Part shown: positions 7,411-15,645 of the stretch, piece by piece
Layout: every line of letters begins with the position of its first letter
Position numbering within the stretch: the stretch's first letter is position 1
Source of the DNA: an uncultured Desulfomonile sp.
Lineage (GTDB): Bacteria > Desulfobacterota > Desulfomonilia > Desulfomonilales > Desulfomonilaceae
Assembly: GCA_937915285.1 (NCBI GenBank)
Contig: CALDNG010000249.1
Span: 1 to 18,478, forward strand
Length of the DNA: 18,478 nucleotides
Reading direction: 5' to 3'
Program-made: the position numbers and the translations under genes
Notes under the pieces: model-generated
What the model saw: only the letters and a program-made list of their open reading frames with translations
Told to the model about the DNA's origin: nothing
Databases searched by the model: none

Positions 7411-8169
7411 ATGTATGCGATAGGAATAATAATAATCCTGATAGTCGTTTTCCTGTTCATGGCCGTGAAAGTTCTCAATGAATATGAACGAGGGGTAATT
7501 TTCAGGCTCGGACGGGTTATCGACCATAAGGGGCCAGGTCTCATCATATTGGTTCCGATCATTGATAGGATGGTTCGGGTGAGCCTAAGAACAGTGGCAA
7601 TGGACGTGCCTTCACAGGACGTCATAACAAGGGACAACGTATCCGTTAAGGTCAGCGCCGTTATATACTTCAGGGTAATGGATCCTACCAAGGCCGTTAT
7701 AGAGGTTGAAAACTACCTCTATGCAACCTCGCAACTTGCCCAGACGACCCTCAGAAGTGTTTGTGGCCAATCCGAACTGGATGACCTTCTTGCGGAACGA
7801 GAAAAGGTAAACCTCGAAATACAGGAGATCCTGGACAGACATACAGAGCCTTGGGGAGTCAAGGTTAGCATGGTTGAGGTCAAACATATCGATTTGCCAT
7901 CCGAAATGCAGCGTGCAATAGCTCGTCAGGCCGAGGCAGAGAGAGAAAGACGTGCAAAAGTCATCAATGCTGAGGGTGAATATCAGGCTGCCGCAAGACT
8001 GTCGGAAGCTGCAACCATAATAGCCAAAGAACCGACGGCGTTGCAGTTGAGATTCCTGCAGACTTTGGTGGAAGTAGCCGCTGAAAAGAATTCAACCACC
8101 ATTTTTCCTGTCCCAATCGACTTGTTGGAACCCTTTGTGAAGAGAATGAAGGATACTGAAAAAAGTTGA
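7411..8169 (+). CDS. Slipin (stomatin/SPFH band 7 membrane protein)
   Basis: This 252-residue protein has one N-terminal membrane segment (about 2-19), then [20 protein letters not shown] (21-40), the usual entry to the SPFH domain. Further family marks are [32 protein letters not shown] (64-83), and the coiled-coil tract with [20 protein letters not shown] (169-188). Slipins form oligomeric rings on membrane microdomains and are typical partners of NfeD proteases, the gene just upstream. AGGAGGG at 7398-7404 is spaced 6 bases from ATG 7411, so that start is preferred over the TTG codon directly before it. The 80-base gap from nfeD shows no terminator. Confidence 0.93.
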   Translation: MYAIGIIIILIVVFLFMAVKVLNEYERGVIFRLGRVIDHKGPGLIILVPIIDRMVRVSLRTVAMDVPSQDVITRDNVSVKVSAVIYFRVMDPTKAVIEVENYLYATSQLAQTTLRSVCGQSELDDLLAEREKVNLEIQEILDRHTEPWGVKVSMVEVKHIDLPSEMQRAIARQAEAERERRAKVINAEGEYQAAARLSEAATIIAKEPTALQLRFLQTLVEVAAEKNSTTIFPVPIDLLEPFVKRMKDTEKS

Positions 8170-8204
8170 TTTTTCTAAATGAAAATCTAAGGAAAGGATA
8201 AGTG

Positions 8205-8630
8205 ATGCCCGGTATTTTAATCAGATGGTTAACCATTACCCTGGCTGTCCTGATTGTTCCCAAGCTATTTTCAGGCGTGCAGGTGGATGATGTTGGATCT
8301 GCCCTTCTGGCGGCTGCAATATTGGGCATCCTTAACGCCTTGATCAGGCCGGTGTTGATAATTCTCACCCTACCGCTCACTGTAGTTACCCTGGGTTTTT
8401 TTGTGCTGGTGATAAATGCGTTACTGTTCATGTTCGTGGGGTCCATAGTTCCTGGATTCCATGTGGAATCTTTCTGGAGCGCTTTCTTTGCCTCTTTGGT
8501 GGTAAGCCTCGTTTCTTGGGTTGTGAGCAATATGATAACCGGGGGCGCTGGAGAGAGAACCGTAATAGTCAGCAAATGGGGGAACAACACTTACGAACTC
8601 AGGCGGGGAAGGGGAGGCAAGTGGGAATAG
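8205..8630 (+). CDS. YvlD / phage holin family 4 membrane protein
   Basis: This 141-residue protein has four predicted membrane segments (about 5-22, 31-50, 55-80 and 90-112) and a short basic C-terminal tail. The segment NALIRPVLIILTLPLTVVTL followed by GFFVLVINALLF is characteristic of the family, which is named for similarity to phage holins but is mostly chromosomal and of unclear role; Bacillus YvlD belongs to the envelope-stress operon yvlABCD. No other phage gene is present, so lysis is unlikely. AAGGAAAGG precedes both GTG 8202 and ATG 8205; ATG is chosen. It sits 35 bases after the slipin gene. Confidence 0.85.
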   Translation: MPGILIRWLTITLAVLIVPKLFSGVQVDDVGSALLAAAILGILNALIRPVLIILTLPLTVVTLGFFVLVINALLFMFVGSIVPGFHVESFWSAFFASLVVSLVSWVVSNMITGGAGERTVIVSKWGNNTYELRRGRGGKWE

Positions 8631-8655
8631 CAGCCATCTCAAGGACTAGCTTGTC

Positions 8656-9825
8656 ATGTTAGCAACCGGCCTGGACATAGTGGGGGAGGATCCCAAGCTC
8701 CTGAATAAATACAGGCGCATGGGATTACTCTACAATCAGGCGTCAATCAATAGTCAGTTGATTCCGGCCCCTAACGTGATTGATTCCATATGCAAGGGGC
8801 GTCTCAAGGCCCTTTTTGGGCCTCAACACGGTGTGGGGCTGACTGAGCAGGACAACATGATTGAGTCCTGTCATCAGGTTCATGAAGATTTCCATATACC
8901 GATATACAGCCTGTATGAGTCCTCCCGAAGACCGTCTCCGGAAATGCTTCAGGGACTTGACTGTGTCGTTGTGGACATTCAGGATGTGGGAACACGCGTT
9001 TACACATTCGCCACGACTGTCCTGTATCTGATGGCGGCATGCGCATGCGCCGGCAAACCAGTGGTGATCCTTGACCGTCCAAACCCTGTCAATGGCATTG
9101 ATGTAGAGGGAAACCTTCTGAAGCCCGAATATGCCTCATTCGTAGGACCTCATCCGATTCCCATGCGACACGCAATGACCATTGGCGAATTGATGATGTT
9201 TTACAACTGCAAATATGAGGTGGGGTGTGATCTCGAGATCATAAGGATGAAAGGCTGGACAAGAAAGCAGTATTTTGATGAGACAGGCCTGGTTTGGGCC
9301 ATGCCATCTCCGAATATGCCGACTGTAGACACTGCTATAGTTTATCCGGGCCAGGTGTTGTTCGAGGGGACCAAGGTCTCTGAAGGCAGGGGAACTACCC
9401 GTCCTTTTGAGATATTCGGCGCCCCGTATTTTGATTTGAAATCCATAAAAGGAAACATGGAAATCAATTGCCTGGATGGGGCGTTCCTGAGGGAAGTAAC
9501 TTTCACCCCAACTTTCAACAAGTTTGCCAATCAGACATGCAAGGGGTTTCAACTCCACGTTACCGACCGCTGCAGGTTCAAGCCGTATTTGGCCTCTCTA
9601 GCGATACTGTCGGCAATTGCCAGGACACATGGTTCGGATTTTGAGTTATACGAAGGCCCGTATGAATATGTTTTTGACAGGCGCCCTATTGATGTGATCA
9701 TTGGGGACAGGGACATAACAGAGGCTGTTCTATCGGGAACAAAGATCATGGATGTTGAAAGATCCTGGTCAACCGAACTGGCTGAATTTGAGCGGGATAG
9801 GCTTGAGTTCCTGCTCTACGACTGA
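8656..9825 (+). CDS. namZ: NamZ-type exo-beta-N-acetylmuramidase (DUF1343)
   Basis: Characterised NamZ of Bacillus removes terminal MurNAc from the non-reducing end of peptidoglycan chains during wall recycling. This 389-residue homologue starts directly with TGLDIVGED and carries FGPQHGV (54-60), DIQDVGTRVYTF (107-118), ILDRPNPVNG (138-147), PMRHAMTIGEL (169-179), PSPNMPTVDTA and EGRGTTRPFE. All are typical of the family. There is no signal peptide at the chosen start, suggesting a cytoplasmic enzyme. The region expected to read SLYGE reads SLYES (85-89). The start is 10 bases after AAGGA (8641-8645), a slightly long spacing. It is last in the plus-strand run and converges on phoR; no clear terminator was seen in the 74-base gap. 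Substrate is inferred from the family only. Confidence 0.88.
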   Translation: MLATGLDIVGEDPKLLNKYRRMGLLYNQASINSQLIPAPNVIDSICKGRLKALFGPQHGVGLTEQDNMIESCHQVHEDFHIPIYSLYESSRRPSPEMLQGLDCVVVDIQDVGTRVYTFATTVLYLMAACACAGKPVVILDRPNPVNGIDVEGNLLKPEYASFVGPHPIPMRHAMTIGELMMFYNCKYEVGCDLEIIRMKGWTRKQYFDETGLVWAMPSPNMPTVDTAIVYPGQVLFEGTKVSEGRGTTRPFEIFGAPYFDLKSIKGNMEINCLDGAFLREVTFTPTFNKFANQTCKGFQLHVTDRCRFKPYLASLAILSAIARTHGSDFELYEGPYEYVFDRRPIDVIIGDRDITEAVLSGTKIMDVERSWSTELAEFERDRLEFLLYD

Positions 9826-9899
9826 AACGGCGAAAAACTCAGGAGCCCCCAAGTATTTTGTCAAGCCTAGCTAGAATCCTTCCATAACATCATGAAAGA

Positions 9900-11696
9900 T
9901 CAAACGCTCTCAGGGGGTTGATACGCCGGGATGATCAATGTGAAAACGCTCCCTGCTCCAGGAGAGCTTGTTACGCTTACAGTTCCGTTGTGCGCTGCCA
10001 CAATGTGTTTGACTATGGACAAGCCTAATCCGGTTCCCCCCTCCTTTCGACTGCGGGATTTATCGACCCTGTAAAATCTCTCGAAAATTCTGCCCAAATG
10101 CTCCTTGGCTATACCTGCGCCTTGATCCGTGACTGTGATCACTATCTGGTTTCCGCGTTGAACGGCTTTTACCTGAACATTGCGGCCTGAAGGACTATAT
10201 TTTATGGCGTTGTCGACGAGATTTCCAAGGGCCTGCTCCAGCAGCGTCTCGTTTCCCAATGCTACGATTGAGTCATCAGCTTCATAATTTACAGTCATTC
10301 CGGAGACTCGTGATTTTTCCTGAAACGCCCTGTTGACTCCCGAAAAAACATCTGTCATGGCTACAGGTTCAAGGGCTATAGAGCCCTTTTCGCTCTCCTG
10401 TTCGACCCTGGAAAGGCTCAGTAGATCCTCTATAATTGCAATGAGCCTATCGGTATGTTTTATGATTATGTCGAGAAAGCGTTCCGCATTCTCAGGATCT
10501 GATATAGCGCCCTCTTTCAGTGTTTCCAGGAAGCCCTTGATTGAAGTGATAGGGGTTTTGAGTTCGTGAGAGACGTTGGCTACAAAATCTCTGCGTATCA
10601 CCTCGAGTTGTTTAATCCGTGTTATGTCATTGAGGACAATTAAAGCTCCGATCTTGGCTCCCCTGGAGTCAAGAAGAGCCGAGCCGTGGGCCTGTAGAAA
10701 TTTTTCTCTATCTCCAATAAAAACTATTTCACCTTCGGTTACCCGGTTCTGAACCAGAGTATGTCTAACAAATCTCTGTAGCTGTGAGTTCCTGATCGCT
10801 TCCTGAAGAGTGGAGCCCTTAATTCTGTTGACATCAATTGCGAACAGTTTCTCAGCCGCGGGATTGACCCGAATAATTCTCTCGTCGAGGTCAAAAGCCA
10901 GAACCGCCTCGCTCATTCCTGACAATACTGCTTCCAGTTCGTTTCGTTGTTCTGTGAGTTTGTTGATTCGAGCATCCAGGAGGCCTGCCATCTGATTCAT
11001 CACCCCAGCCAGAGCCTCGCATTCATGTGATTCCTGTGGAGCCAGCCTATATGTCAAATCTCCTTCAGAGAATTTCCTGGCGCCAACAAGCAGTTCACTT
11101 ACAGGGGCGCTGACCCGTCTGCTGACAAAGAACGCGGCTGCGGAAGCAAGTATGACGACAACAATTCCGACGGCAACAATTTCCCAATAAGCCATAGAGA
11201 CTGCTTTTGTTACAGATGAAACAGTCATGGCTACACGCGCTGCGCCGTAAAGTCTGCCGTCTAGCTTTATTGGCGCAGCAACGAAAATCATGTGGTTATT
11301 TCTGGTATAGCTCTCACGAGATGTCACTGAAACCACTCCAGTCAGCGCCTGACTAACCTCCGGTCTCTTGGCGCCGACTACCATCCTCGATGGATCGTCC
11401 CATGAATCAGCAATTACACGGCCCTGTTCATCGAAAATTGTGAGACGATTGGCGCTGGATATACTCGCTGGTTTCAGAATCGAATCGAGTCTGGATGATT
11501 GTCCTGATTCCATCAATGGAGCGCATAGGTCGGCCAGAATCTTGGCCTGAGTCTCAAGGTTGGCCAGGGTGTTTTTTCTCCAGACATCCATGATGGACGA
11601 CGTAGTTAGCCAGGTCATGGTGACAACCGACGCGGCTATGATGGCAGCGAAAGAGGGAAAAAGAAAGCGAGTCAGTCTTTGTCTGATCTCGGCCAT
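9900..11696 (-). CDS. phoR: Phosphate-regulon sensor histidine kinase PhoR
   Basis: This 598-residue membrane sensor has a first membrane segment (about 11-31), a periplasmic domain of about 130 residues, a second membrane segment (about 171-191), a HAMP linker (192-245) and a PAS domain (about 253-362) with NPAAEKLF. The kinase core follows: H-box FVANVSHELKTPITSIKGFL with phospho-acceptor His377, N-box NLVDNAIKYSPSG (492-504), DQGAGI (524-529), FERFYRVD (538-545) and GGTGLGLSIVK (553-563). The large extracytoplasmic domain fits the PhoR type of Gram-positives and many Desulfobacterota more than the short E. coli PhoR. The ATG follows AAGGAG, which lies in the last codons of phoB, so the two genes are translationally linked, 3 bases apart. 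Confidence 0.87.
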   Translation of the reverse strand: MAEIRQRLTRFLFPSFAAIIAASVVTMTWLTTSSIMDVWRKNTLANLETQAKILADLCAPLMESGQSSRLDSILKPASISSANRLTIFDEQGRVIADSWDDPSRMVVGAKRPEVSQALTGVVSVTSRESYTRNNHMIFVAAPIKLDGRLYGAARVAMTVSSVTKAVSMAYWEIVAVGIVVVILASAAAFFVSRRVSAPVSELLVGARKFSEGDLTYRLAPQESHECEALAGVMNQMAGLLDARINKLTEQRNELEAVLSGMSEAVLAFDLDERIIRVNPAAEKLFAIDVNRIKGSTLQEAIRNSQLQRFVRHTLVQNRVTEGEIVFIGDREKFLQAHGSALLDSRGAKIGALIVLNDITRIKQLEVIRRDFVANVSHELKTPITSIKGFLETLKEGAISDPENAERFLDIIIKHTDRLIAIIEDLLSLSRVEQESEKGSIALEPVAMTDVFSGVNRAFQEKSRVSGMTVNYEADDSIVALGNETLLEQALGNLVDNAIKYSPSGRNVQVKAVQRGNQIVITVTDQGAGIAKEHLGRIFERFYRVDKSRSRKEGGTGLGLSIVKHIVAAHNGTVSVTSSPGAGSVFTLIIPAYQPPESV

Positions 11697-11699
11697 GAA

Positions 11700-12386
11700 C
11701 TACTCCTTGAACCTGTACCCAACGCCCCTTACAGTTTCTATAAGATCTCCCGAGTCTCCAAGCTTTTTGCGCAATCCAACTATCTGGACATCGACAGACC
11801 TTTCAGTGACGGGATAATCATCGCCTTTAACAGCGCTAATGATCTGGTCCCTGCTAAAGACCCATCCAGGCCGACGGGCTATGAAATGGAGCAAACTGAA
11901 TTCTGTAGCCGTCAGCGCCAGCGGCTCACCATTCACCAGAACTTCGTGCCTCACAGGGTTAATCACAAGCTGGTGAATTTTAAGGACGCTGGTTTCATCC
12001 AGTTCGTCCAGCTTGTTTCTGCGAAGCAGAGCCCTTATCCTGGCCAGCAAGACCCTTGGACTGAAAGGTTTGGTAAGGTAGTCGTCGGCGCCCAGTTCAA
12101 GTCCGGACACAATGTCTGCGTCTTCGCCCTTGGCCGTTATCATGATGATCGGAATGGAAGACGTGGCTGGATTGCTTCTCAAATTTCGGCAGACATCAAG
12201 CCCGTCCATACCCGGTAGCATGAGGTCAAGCAAAATGATTTGAGGCGTTTCCTGCTTGAGCTTTTCAATGGCCTGCTCTCCTGAAGACACACATGTTACC
12301 CTGTAACCGTTTTTTAACAAATTGTAACGCACGAGTTCCAGGATATCTTCCTCGTCATCCACTACCAAAATTTTTTCTTTTGACAT
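11700..12386 (-). CDS. phoB: Phosphate-regulon response regulator PhoB (OmpR/PhoB family)
   Basis: This 228-residue protein matches PhoB in length. The receiver domain (about 5-120) has acidic residues Asp10/Asp11, phospho-acceptor Asp54 in LLDLMLPGMDG, Thr84 in MITAKG and Lys106 in LTKPFSPR. The winged-helix DNA-binding domain (about 130-228) contains LTATEFSLLHFIARRPGWVF, RSVDVQIVGLRKKLG and the ending ETVRGVGYRFKE. When phosphorylated by PhoR it would activate phosphate-scavenging genes, none of which lie in this window. I chose ATG 12386, which has GGAAG five to six bases upstream on the minus strand; a GTG nine codons earlier (12413) is possible but poorer. OmpR-type homologues in other pathways look alike, so the name also relies on the phoR partner. 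Confidence 0.88.
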   Translation of the reverse strand: MSKEKILVVDDEEDILELVRYNLLKNGYRVTCVSSGEQAIEKLKQETPQIILLDLMLPGMDGLDVCRNLRSNPATSSIPIIMITAKGEDADIVSGLELGADDYLTKPFSPRVLLARIRALLRRNKLDELDETSVLKIHQLVINPVRHEVLVNGEPLALTATEFSLLHFIARRPGWVFSRDQIISAVKGDDYPVTERSVDVQIVGLRKKLGDSGDLIETVRGVGYRFKE

Positions 12387-12549
12387 TTTTTCTTCCAGAC
12401 TAAATCTCGCCACTAATCTTATGGCGATTGTTTCAAATATTTAGCATGGCCCAAATTGTCTGAATGATCTTTATAGTTGAACGAGGGGTGTGTAAGGAAA
12501 AACAGGCTTCTGGCTACAATCAAGAAACCCGAGTATTACAATTCATGCC

Positions 12550-12578
12550 CTTATACACATAATTTCCCTTCCAATCAA
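12550..12578 (-). promoter_or_regulatory. Candidate promoter of phoBR
   Basis: On the minus strand TTGATT (12578-12573) is followed after 17 bases by TATAAG (12555-12550). Transcription would start near 12543, leaving a leader of about 157 bases before phoB. I saw no recognisable Pho box nearby. Confidence 0.45.
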
Positions 12579-12606
12579 CGACTTAACCTTCAAACAGTGA
12601 GCCATT

Positions 12607-12624
12607 TGGGCTACCGAATGCCCA
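12607..12624 (-). terminator. Small hairpin after arsC, weak terminator candidate
   Basis: TGGGC and GCCCA arms (12607-12611 and 12620-12624) enclose an 8-base loop 8 bases after the arsC stop. No T run follows, so intrinsic termination is doubtful and read-through to phoBR is possible. Confidence 0.25.
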
Positions 12625-12631
12625 TACGCAG

Positions 12632-13078
12632 TCAAGCCCTGGACAGTAGCGATTCAAGTTCGGCCACGAATAGTCTGATTTCATCCCTCACACGCCTGTA
12701 AGGCTCAATTCTGGCATGGTCAGGCTGCTCTGGGGACGTGAGTGTTTTGGGATCATCGAACCCGTGGTGGAGAATTTTGGCTTGACCCGGAAAGATTGGA
12801 CAACTCTCGTTGGCGTGGTCGCAAAGTGTAATCACGTAGTCAAATTCCAGAGAATCCAGCTCATCTAGCAGCTTGGATCTTTGGGCTGAAATGTCTACGT
12901 CTGCCTCTGACATAGCCTGAACAGCCAGCATGTCCATCCCGTGCTTCTCTATGCCAGCCGAATATGCTTCTATCAAATCCGGGTGAAGAAGCCTGGCCCA
13001 TCCCTCTGCCATCTGACTACGGCAGGAGTTGCCGGTACAAAGAAAAAGCACTCGTTTTTTACCCTTAGATTCCGCCAT
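12632..13078 (-). CDS. arsC: Thioredoxin-coupled arsenate reductase (ArsC, LMW-phosphatase fold)
   Basis: This type of ArsC reduces arsenate to arsenite in the cytoplasm using a cysteine cascade regenerated by thioredoxin. The 148-residue protein has the P-loop CTGNSCR (Cys14-X5-Arg20), the two further redox cysteines in TLCDHANESCPIFPG (Cys86, Cys93), and the Asp-Pro loop FDDP (107-110). It is a little longer than the 131-residue staphylococcal enzyme, with a short N-terminal extension. GAGGAGAG lies 6 bases before ATG 13078 on the minus strand. No arsR, arsenite efflux or permease gene is adjacent; instead phoB follows 245 bases downstream on the same strand. A plain low-molecular-weight tyrosine phosphatase is less likely because the cysteine triad is complete. 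Confidence 0.88.
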   Translation of the reverse strand: MAESKGKKRVLFLCTGNSCRSQMAEGWARLLHPDLIEAYSAGIEKHGMDMLAVQAMSEADVDISAQRSKLLDELDSLEFDYVITLCDHANESCPIFPGQAKILHHGFDDPKTLTSPEQPDHARIEPYRRVRDEIRLFVAELESLLSRA

Positions 13079-13479
13079 CTTGATCTCTCCTCAGGTTAAG
13101 CATCATAAACCACTAAGGATTCCCAAAAACATTTCAACTTACCCCAAGAGTCCGGTGAGGTATTATCGGCCTGAGCCCCAAAAAAACGGGCTACCTGTTT
13201 ATTAAGTTTGGATCAGTTCTATCTTTAAAATGTTAGACCGCAGTTAGAAAATGGTTAGGGAGACACAATGGCGCCAAATGGTTTACAAAGAACTTATTCA
13301 AAACAAGCAAGTAGCTACGAACGCGTTGGTCTGCGCCCAACACTGGAGATGGCATAATCGTCGGGCAGTTCATGTGTTAAGACGGCATAGGCAATGGACT
13401 TGATACAAGCAAAGGTCTCTTAACAATATCAAACTATTGTGATAGAAATTGGCAATAAATCTCATTTAATGATCAGCAC
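13079..13479. other. 400-base intergenic region between arsC and the radical SAM gene
   Basis: These are the divergent starts of two genes. It holds the arsC ribosome site (13085-13092), a candidate 29-codon ORF at 13268-13357, and a 6-bp inverted repeat ACAATA/TATTGT near 13424-13441. I did not find a convincing promoter for either flanking gene, an RNA gene or a transposon end. Confidence 0.5.
13268..13357 (+). CDS. Candidate small ORF of 29 codons
   Basis: ATG 13268 to TAA 13355-13357 encodes a 29-residue peptide starting MAPNGLQRTY and ending GLRPTLEMA. A good ribosome site, AGGGAG at 13257-13262, is spaced 5 bases from the ATG; this is the only reason to list it. The peptide has no membrane segment or recognisable motif. 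The next gene starts 122 bases later, so a leader peptide role is conceivable but unsupported. It may well be chance. Confidence 0.22.
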   Translation: MAPNGLQRTYSKQASSYERVGLRPTLEMA

Positions 13480-15486
13480 ATGCAAAAAGTCCTTTTTCTC
13501 CAATTGCCCCCACCCAGGTTCGATTTCTGTGAAACACCTACAAACATTCCTTTGGCTGCCGGTTTTGTTATATCGGCGCTGAAGCATGAGCTTGCAAGGG
13601 ATCAATCCCTTCATGATCGCGTGGAAATAAACCTGTTGGGCAATTCCAAAGTCGATATTTTCGGGGACCAGGGTCTTATCTCCGCTATCAATGACGCCCA
13701 GCCTGACATACTCTGCCTGACGCTGTATTTGTGGAATGTTCAGAGAAGCCTGTTCATAGCCTCAATGGTCAAACGTCAGATTCCAGGAATTCAAACCGTG
13801 GTCGGAGGACCTGAAGTCACACCTGATAACGACTGGGTTCTGAATCATCCAGCAGTCAATGTAGGGGTATTCGGCGAGGGTGAGTCCAGGATCCTCTCCG
13901 TGTTGGTAAACATGGGCCGGATGGATCGACTGAGAAACATTCCCGGAATATGTTATAAAGATTCCAGCGAGTTAATTATTAACGGCCAGCAGCCTGAACT
14001 TTGGGATCTGGACAAATGCGATTATCCATATTTAGACGGATGCCCCGAAGTAAAGTCCAGCCAGACGGCTTTCATAGAAACGGCAAGAGGATGTCCTTTC
14101 AAGTGCAGGTACTGTTTTTATCATAAGAGTTTCAACAGCGTCCGACTTCACTCTGATAGCCGGCTAAATCGTCTTTTCGAATTTATTTATTCTGATGCCT
14201 GCGAGGTCTCTGAGGTTTATCTGATGGACCCTACATTCAACGCCCGTCGCGGATTCAGGAGCATTCTTGGTTTTTTATCGGGTCTCAGGGCAAGAAAAGA
14301 CATTAGGCTCCACACGGAGTTGCGATCTGATTTATTGTCGGAGTTTGATGTAGACCTTTTCAGGGAGGCGGGACTGGCATCAGCGGAGATAGGATTGCAA
14401 AGCACAAACGCGGAGGCTCTCAGGAAAGCCAATCGCAAAGGAAATGTTGAAGCAACGCTAAGGGGAGCGGGCATGCTAAAGCAGAGGGGCATTGAAGTCA
14501 CGACCGGAATAATTCTGGGGCTTCCCGGCGATACTCCTGAGGGCTTCCGAAAGACGCTGGATGACCTCAAAACCTCCGGAGCTTACTCAGTCATCCATCC
14601 GTTTGTCTTGTCGGCGCTTCCCGGAACTGATTTCAGGTTGAGGGCAAGAAAGCTCGGGTTGCAGCATCAGGACAGGCCCCCCTATCATGTTTACCAGACA
14701 CCGGGATTCCCTGAAGAGGCTTTCAGGGAATGCCTGATCGAATTTGAGACTGAATTTGAGACTGAACTCGATCACATCAATCCACCCTCCATGGTTTCAA
14801 GCCCGACTTGGGGCCCGGATTCACTCGATGATGAGCCATATGTGAGCAAATGGATCATTCAAATTCCACAGAGTATTCCGGAACGTCTTGTAGAATCGGT
14901 TGCAAGAAAATCTACCGACCCGTTTAGCCTCTGGTTTGCTGGAAACATCCACGGGCCAGGTGAGAAGCAAGTGATTGATGTTCTACGAATCTTTGGGGCC
15001 GCCAATCCGTATACCAGCCTGCACCTCATACTAGAGTCAGAGACTCCGGTTACTTTGAGCATGCTGGATGAAATGATAGGGATACTGGGCCAACCGGGTC
15101 TTTATCTCAACCGATATTACCAACCATTGTATGAAGAGAATGAGGTGATCTCTCCCTGTATTTGGATACTGGCGCCTGATCCTGGAGATCATAATATCCG
15201 GGATTCGTTTGTCGAGAATTACGGGAAGTTTGCAAGAATAGTATGGAAGATGAAGGAAATAGACGTCACAAAATGCGAAAATACCCAGACCCCGCTTCTG
15301 ATTGATCATGTCACTAATATGTCTATCCAGAAATTAAATAAATTATTTAATAAGTTGAAAAGAATTCATGATAATTCATTAGAGGAAGTGCTTTTTTCCA
15401 GTGGTCTGGTTCAGGCCCTCTGGGATTCCAGAATCAGGGGATTAAACAGTAAATACAGGATCACCGAGAAAATCCTCCGTTCTTGA
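13480..15486 (+). CDS. B12-binding-type radical SAM protein with unassigned C-terminal region
   Basis: In this 668-residue protein the N-terminal part (about 1-180) has the layout of a cobalamin-binding Rossmann domain as in BchE/P-methylase-type enzymes, with VVGGPEVTPD (107-116) and GEGE (132-135). The radical SAM core (about 195-410) has ETARGCPFKCRYCFYH with cluster ligands Cys205, Cys209 and Cys212, then EIGLQSTNAEALRKANR and GIILGLPGDTPEGF (343-356). The DxHxxG cobalamin ligand motif is not evident, so B12 binding may be absent. Residues about 435-668 match no domain I know. The reaction is unknown; relatives methylate or rearrange unactivated carbons. No substrate gene lies nearby. ATG 13480 has no clear ribosome site, and a stop at 13456 excludes a longer form. 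A 12-base in-frame duplication is present at 14740-14763. Confidence 0.8.
   Translation: MQKVLFLQLPPPRFDFCETPTNIPLAAGFVISALKHELARDQSLHDRVEINLLGNSKVDIFGDQGLISAINDAQPDILCLTLYLWNVQRSLFIASMVKRQIPGIQTVVGGPEVTPDNDWVLNHPAVNVGVFGEGESRILSVLVNMGRMDRLRNIPGICYKDSSELIINGQQPELWDLDKCDYPYLDGCPEVKSSQTAFIETARGCPFKCRYCFYHKSFNSVRLHSDSRLNRLFEFIYSDACEVSEVYLMDPTFNARRGFRSILGFLSGLRARKDIRLHTELRSDLLSEFDVDLFREAGLASAEIGLQSTNAEALRKANRKGNVEATLRGAGMLKQRGIEVTTGIILGLPGDTPEGFRKTLDDLKTSGAYSVIHPFVLSALPGTDFRLRARKLGLQHQDRPPYHVYQTPGFPEEAFRECLIEFETEFETELDHINPPSMVSSPTWGPDSLDDEPYVSKWIIQIPQSIPERLVESVARKSTDPFSLWFAGNIHGPGEKQVIDVLRIFGAANPYTSLHLILESETPVTLSMLDEMIGILGQPGLYLNRYYQPLYEENEVISPCIWILAPDPGDHNIRDSFVENYGKFARIVWKMKEIDVTKCENTQTPLLIDHVTNMSIQKLNKLFNKLKRIHDNSLEEVLFSSGLVQALWDSRIRGLNSKYRITEKILRS
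14740..14763 (+). repeat. Tandem 12-base in-frame duplication in the radical SAM gene
   Basis: GAATTTGAGACT occurs twice in a row, giving residues EFETEFET just after the radical SAM core. The sequence then continues GAACTCGAT, a degraded partial copy. Confidence 0.8.
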
Positions 15487-15633
15487 GAGTGTTTGAAACC
15501 AGCATCAAAGAAGGGGCCCAATATCTGCCGAATCTGATATTTAATTTATTAAAAAGCATCATTATATCAATATTAAATTACACAAATATCATGTTGTTTG
15601 TTAGATAAATGCGCATGTCCAAAGCGTCTAAAA

Positions 15634-15643
15634 ATAGCGCTAT
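15634..15643. repeat. 10-bp perfect palindrome next to the lon -35 box
   Basis: ATAGCGCTAT is a complete palindrome ending 2 bases before the TTGACT box of the lon promoter. It may be a regulator site; no CIRCE element or heat-shock sigma box was seen. Confidence 0.4.
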
Positions 15644-15645
15644 AA

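Noticed and set aside
7964..8590. Long minus-strand open frame opposite the slipin and YvlD-like genes
   Set aside because: It overlaps two well-supported genes on the other strand; its composition is that of an antisense shadow.
8205..8630. Prophage or lysis module suggested by the holin-family name
   Set aside because: No endolysin, phage structural or integration gene is nearby; this family is mostly chromosomal and sits here in an envelope-type operon.
11679..12218. Long plus-strand open frame opposite phoB
   Set aside because: It lies antisense to a complete response regulator with all conserved residues and has no recognisable motif.
12387..12413. GTG start adding nine residues to PhoB
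   Set aside because: ATG 12386 has a better ribosome site and gives the usual PhoB length with the receiver domain starting at once.
12414..12631. Pho box in front of phoB
   Set aside because: I looked for paired CTGTCAT-like repeats and saw none on either strand.
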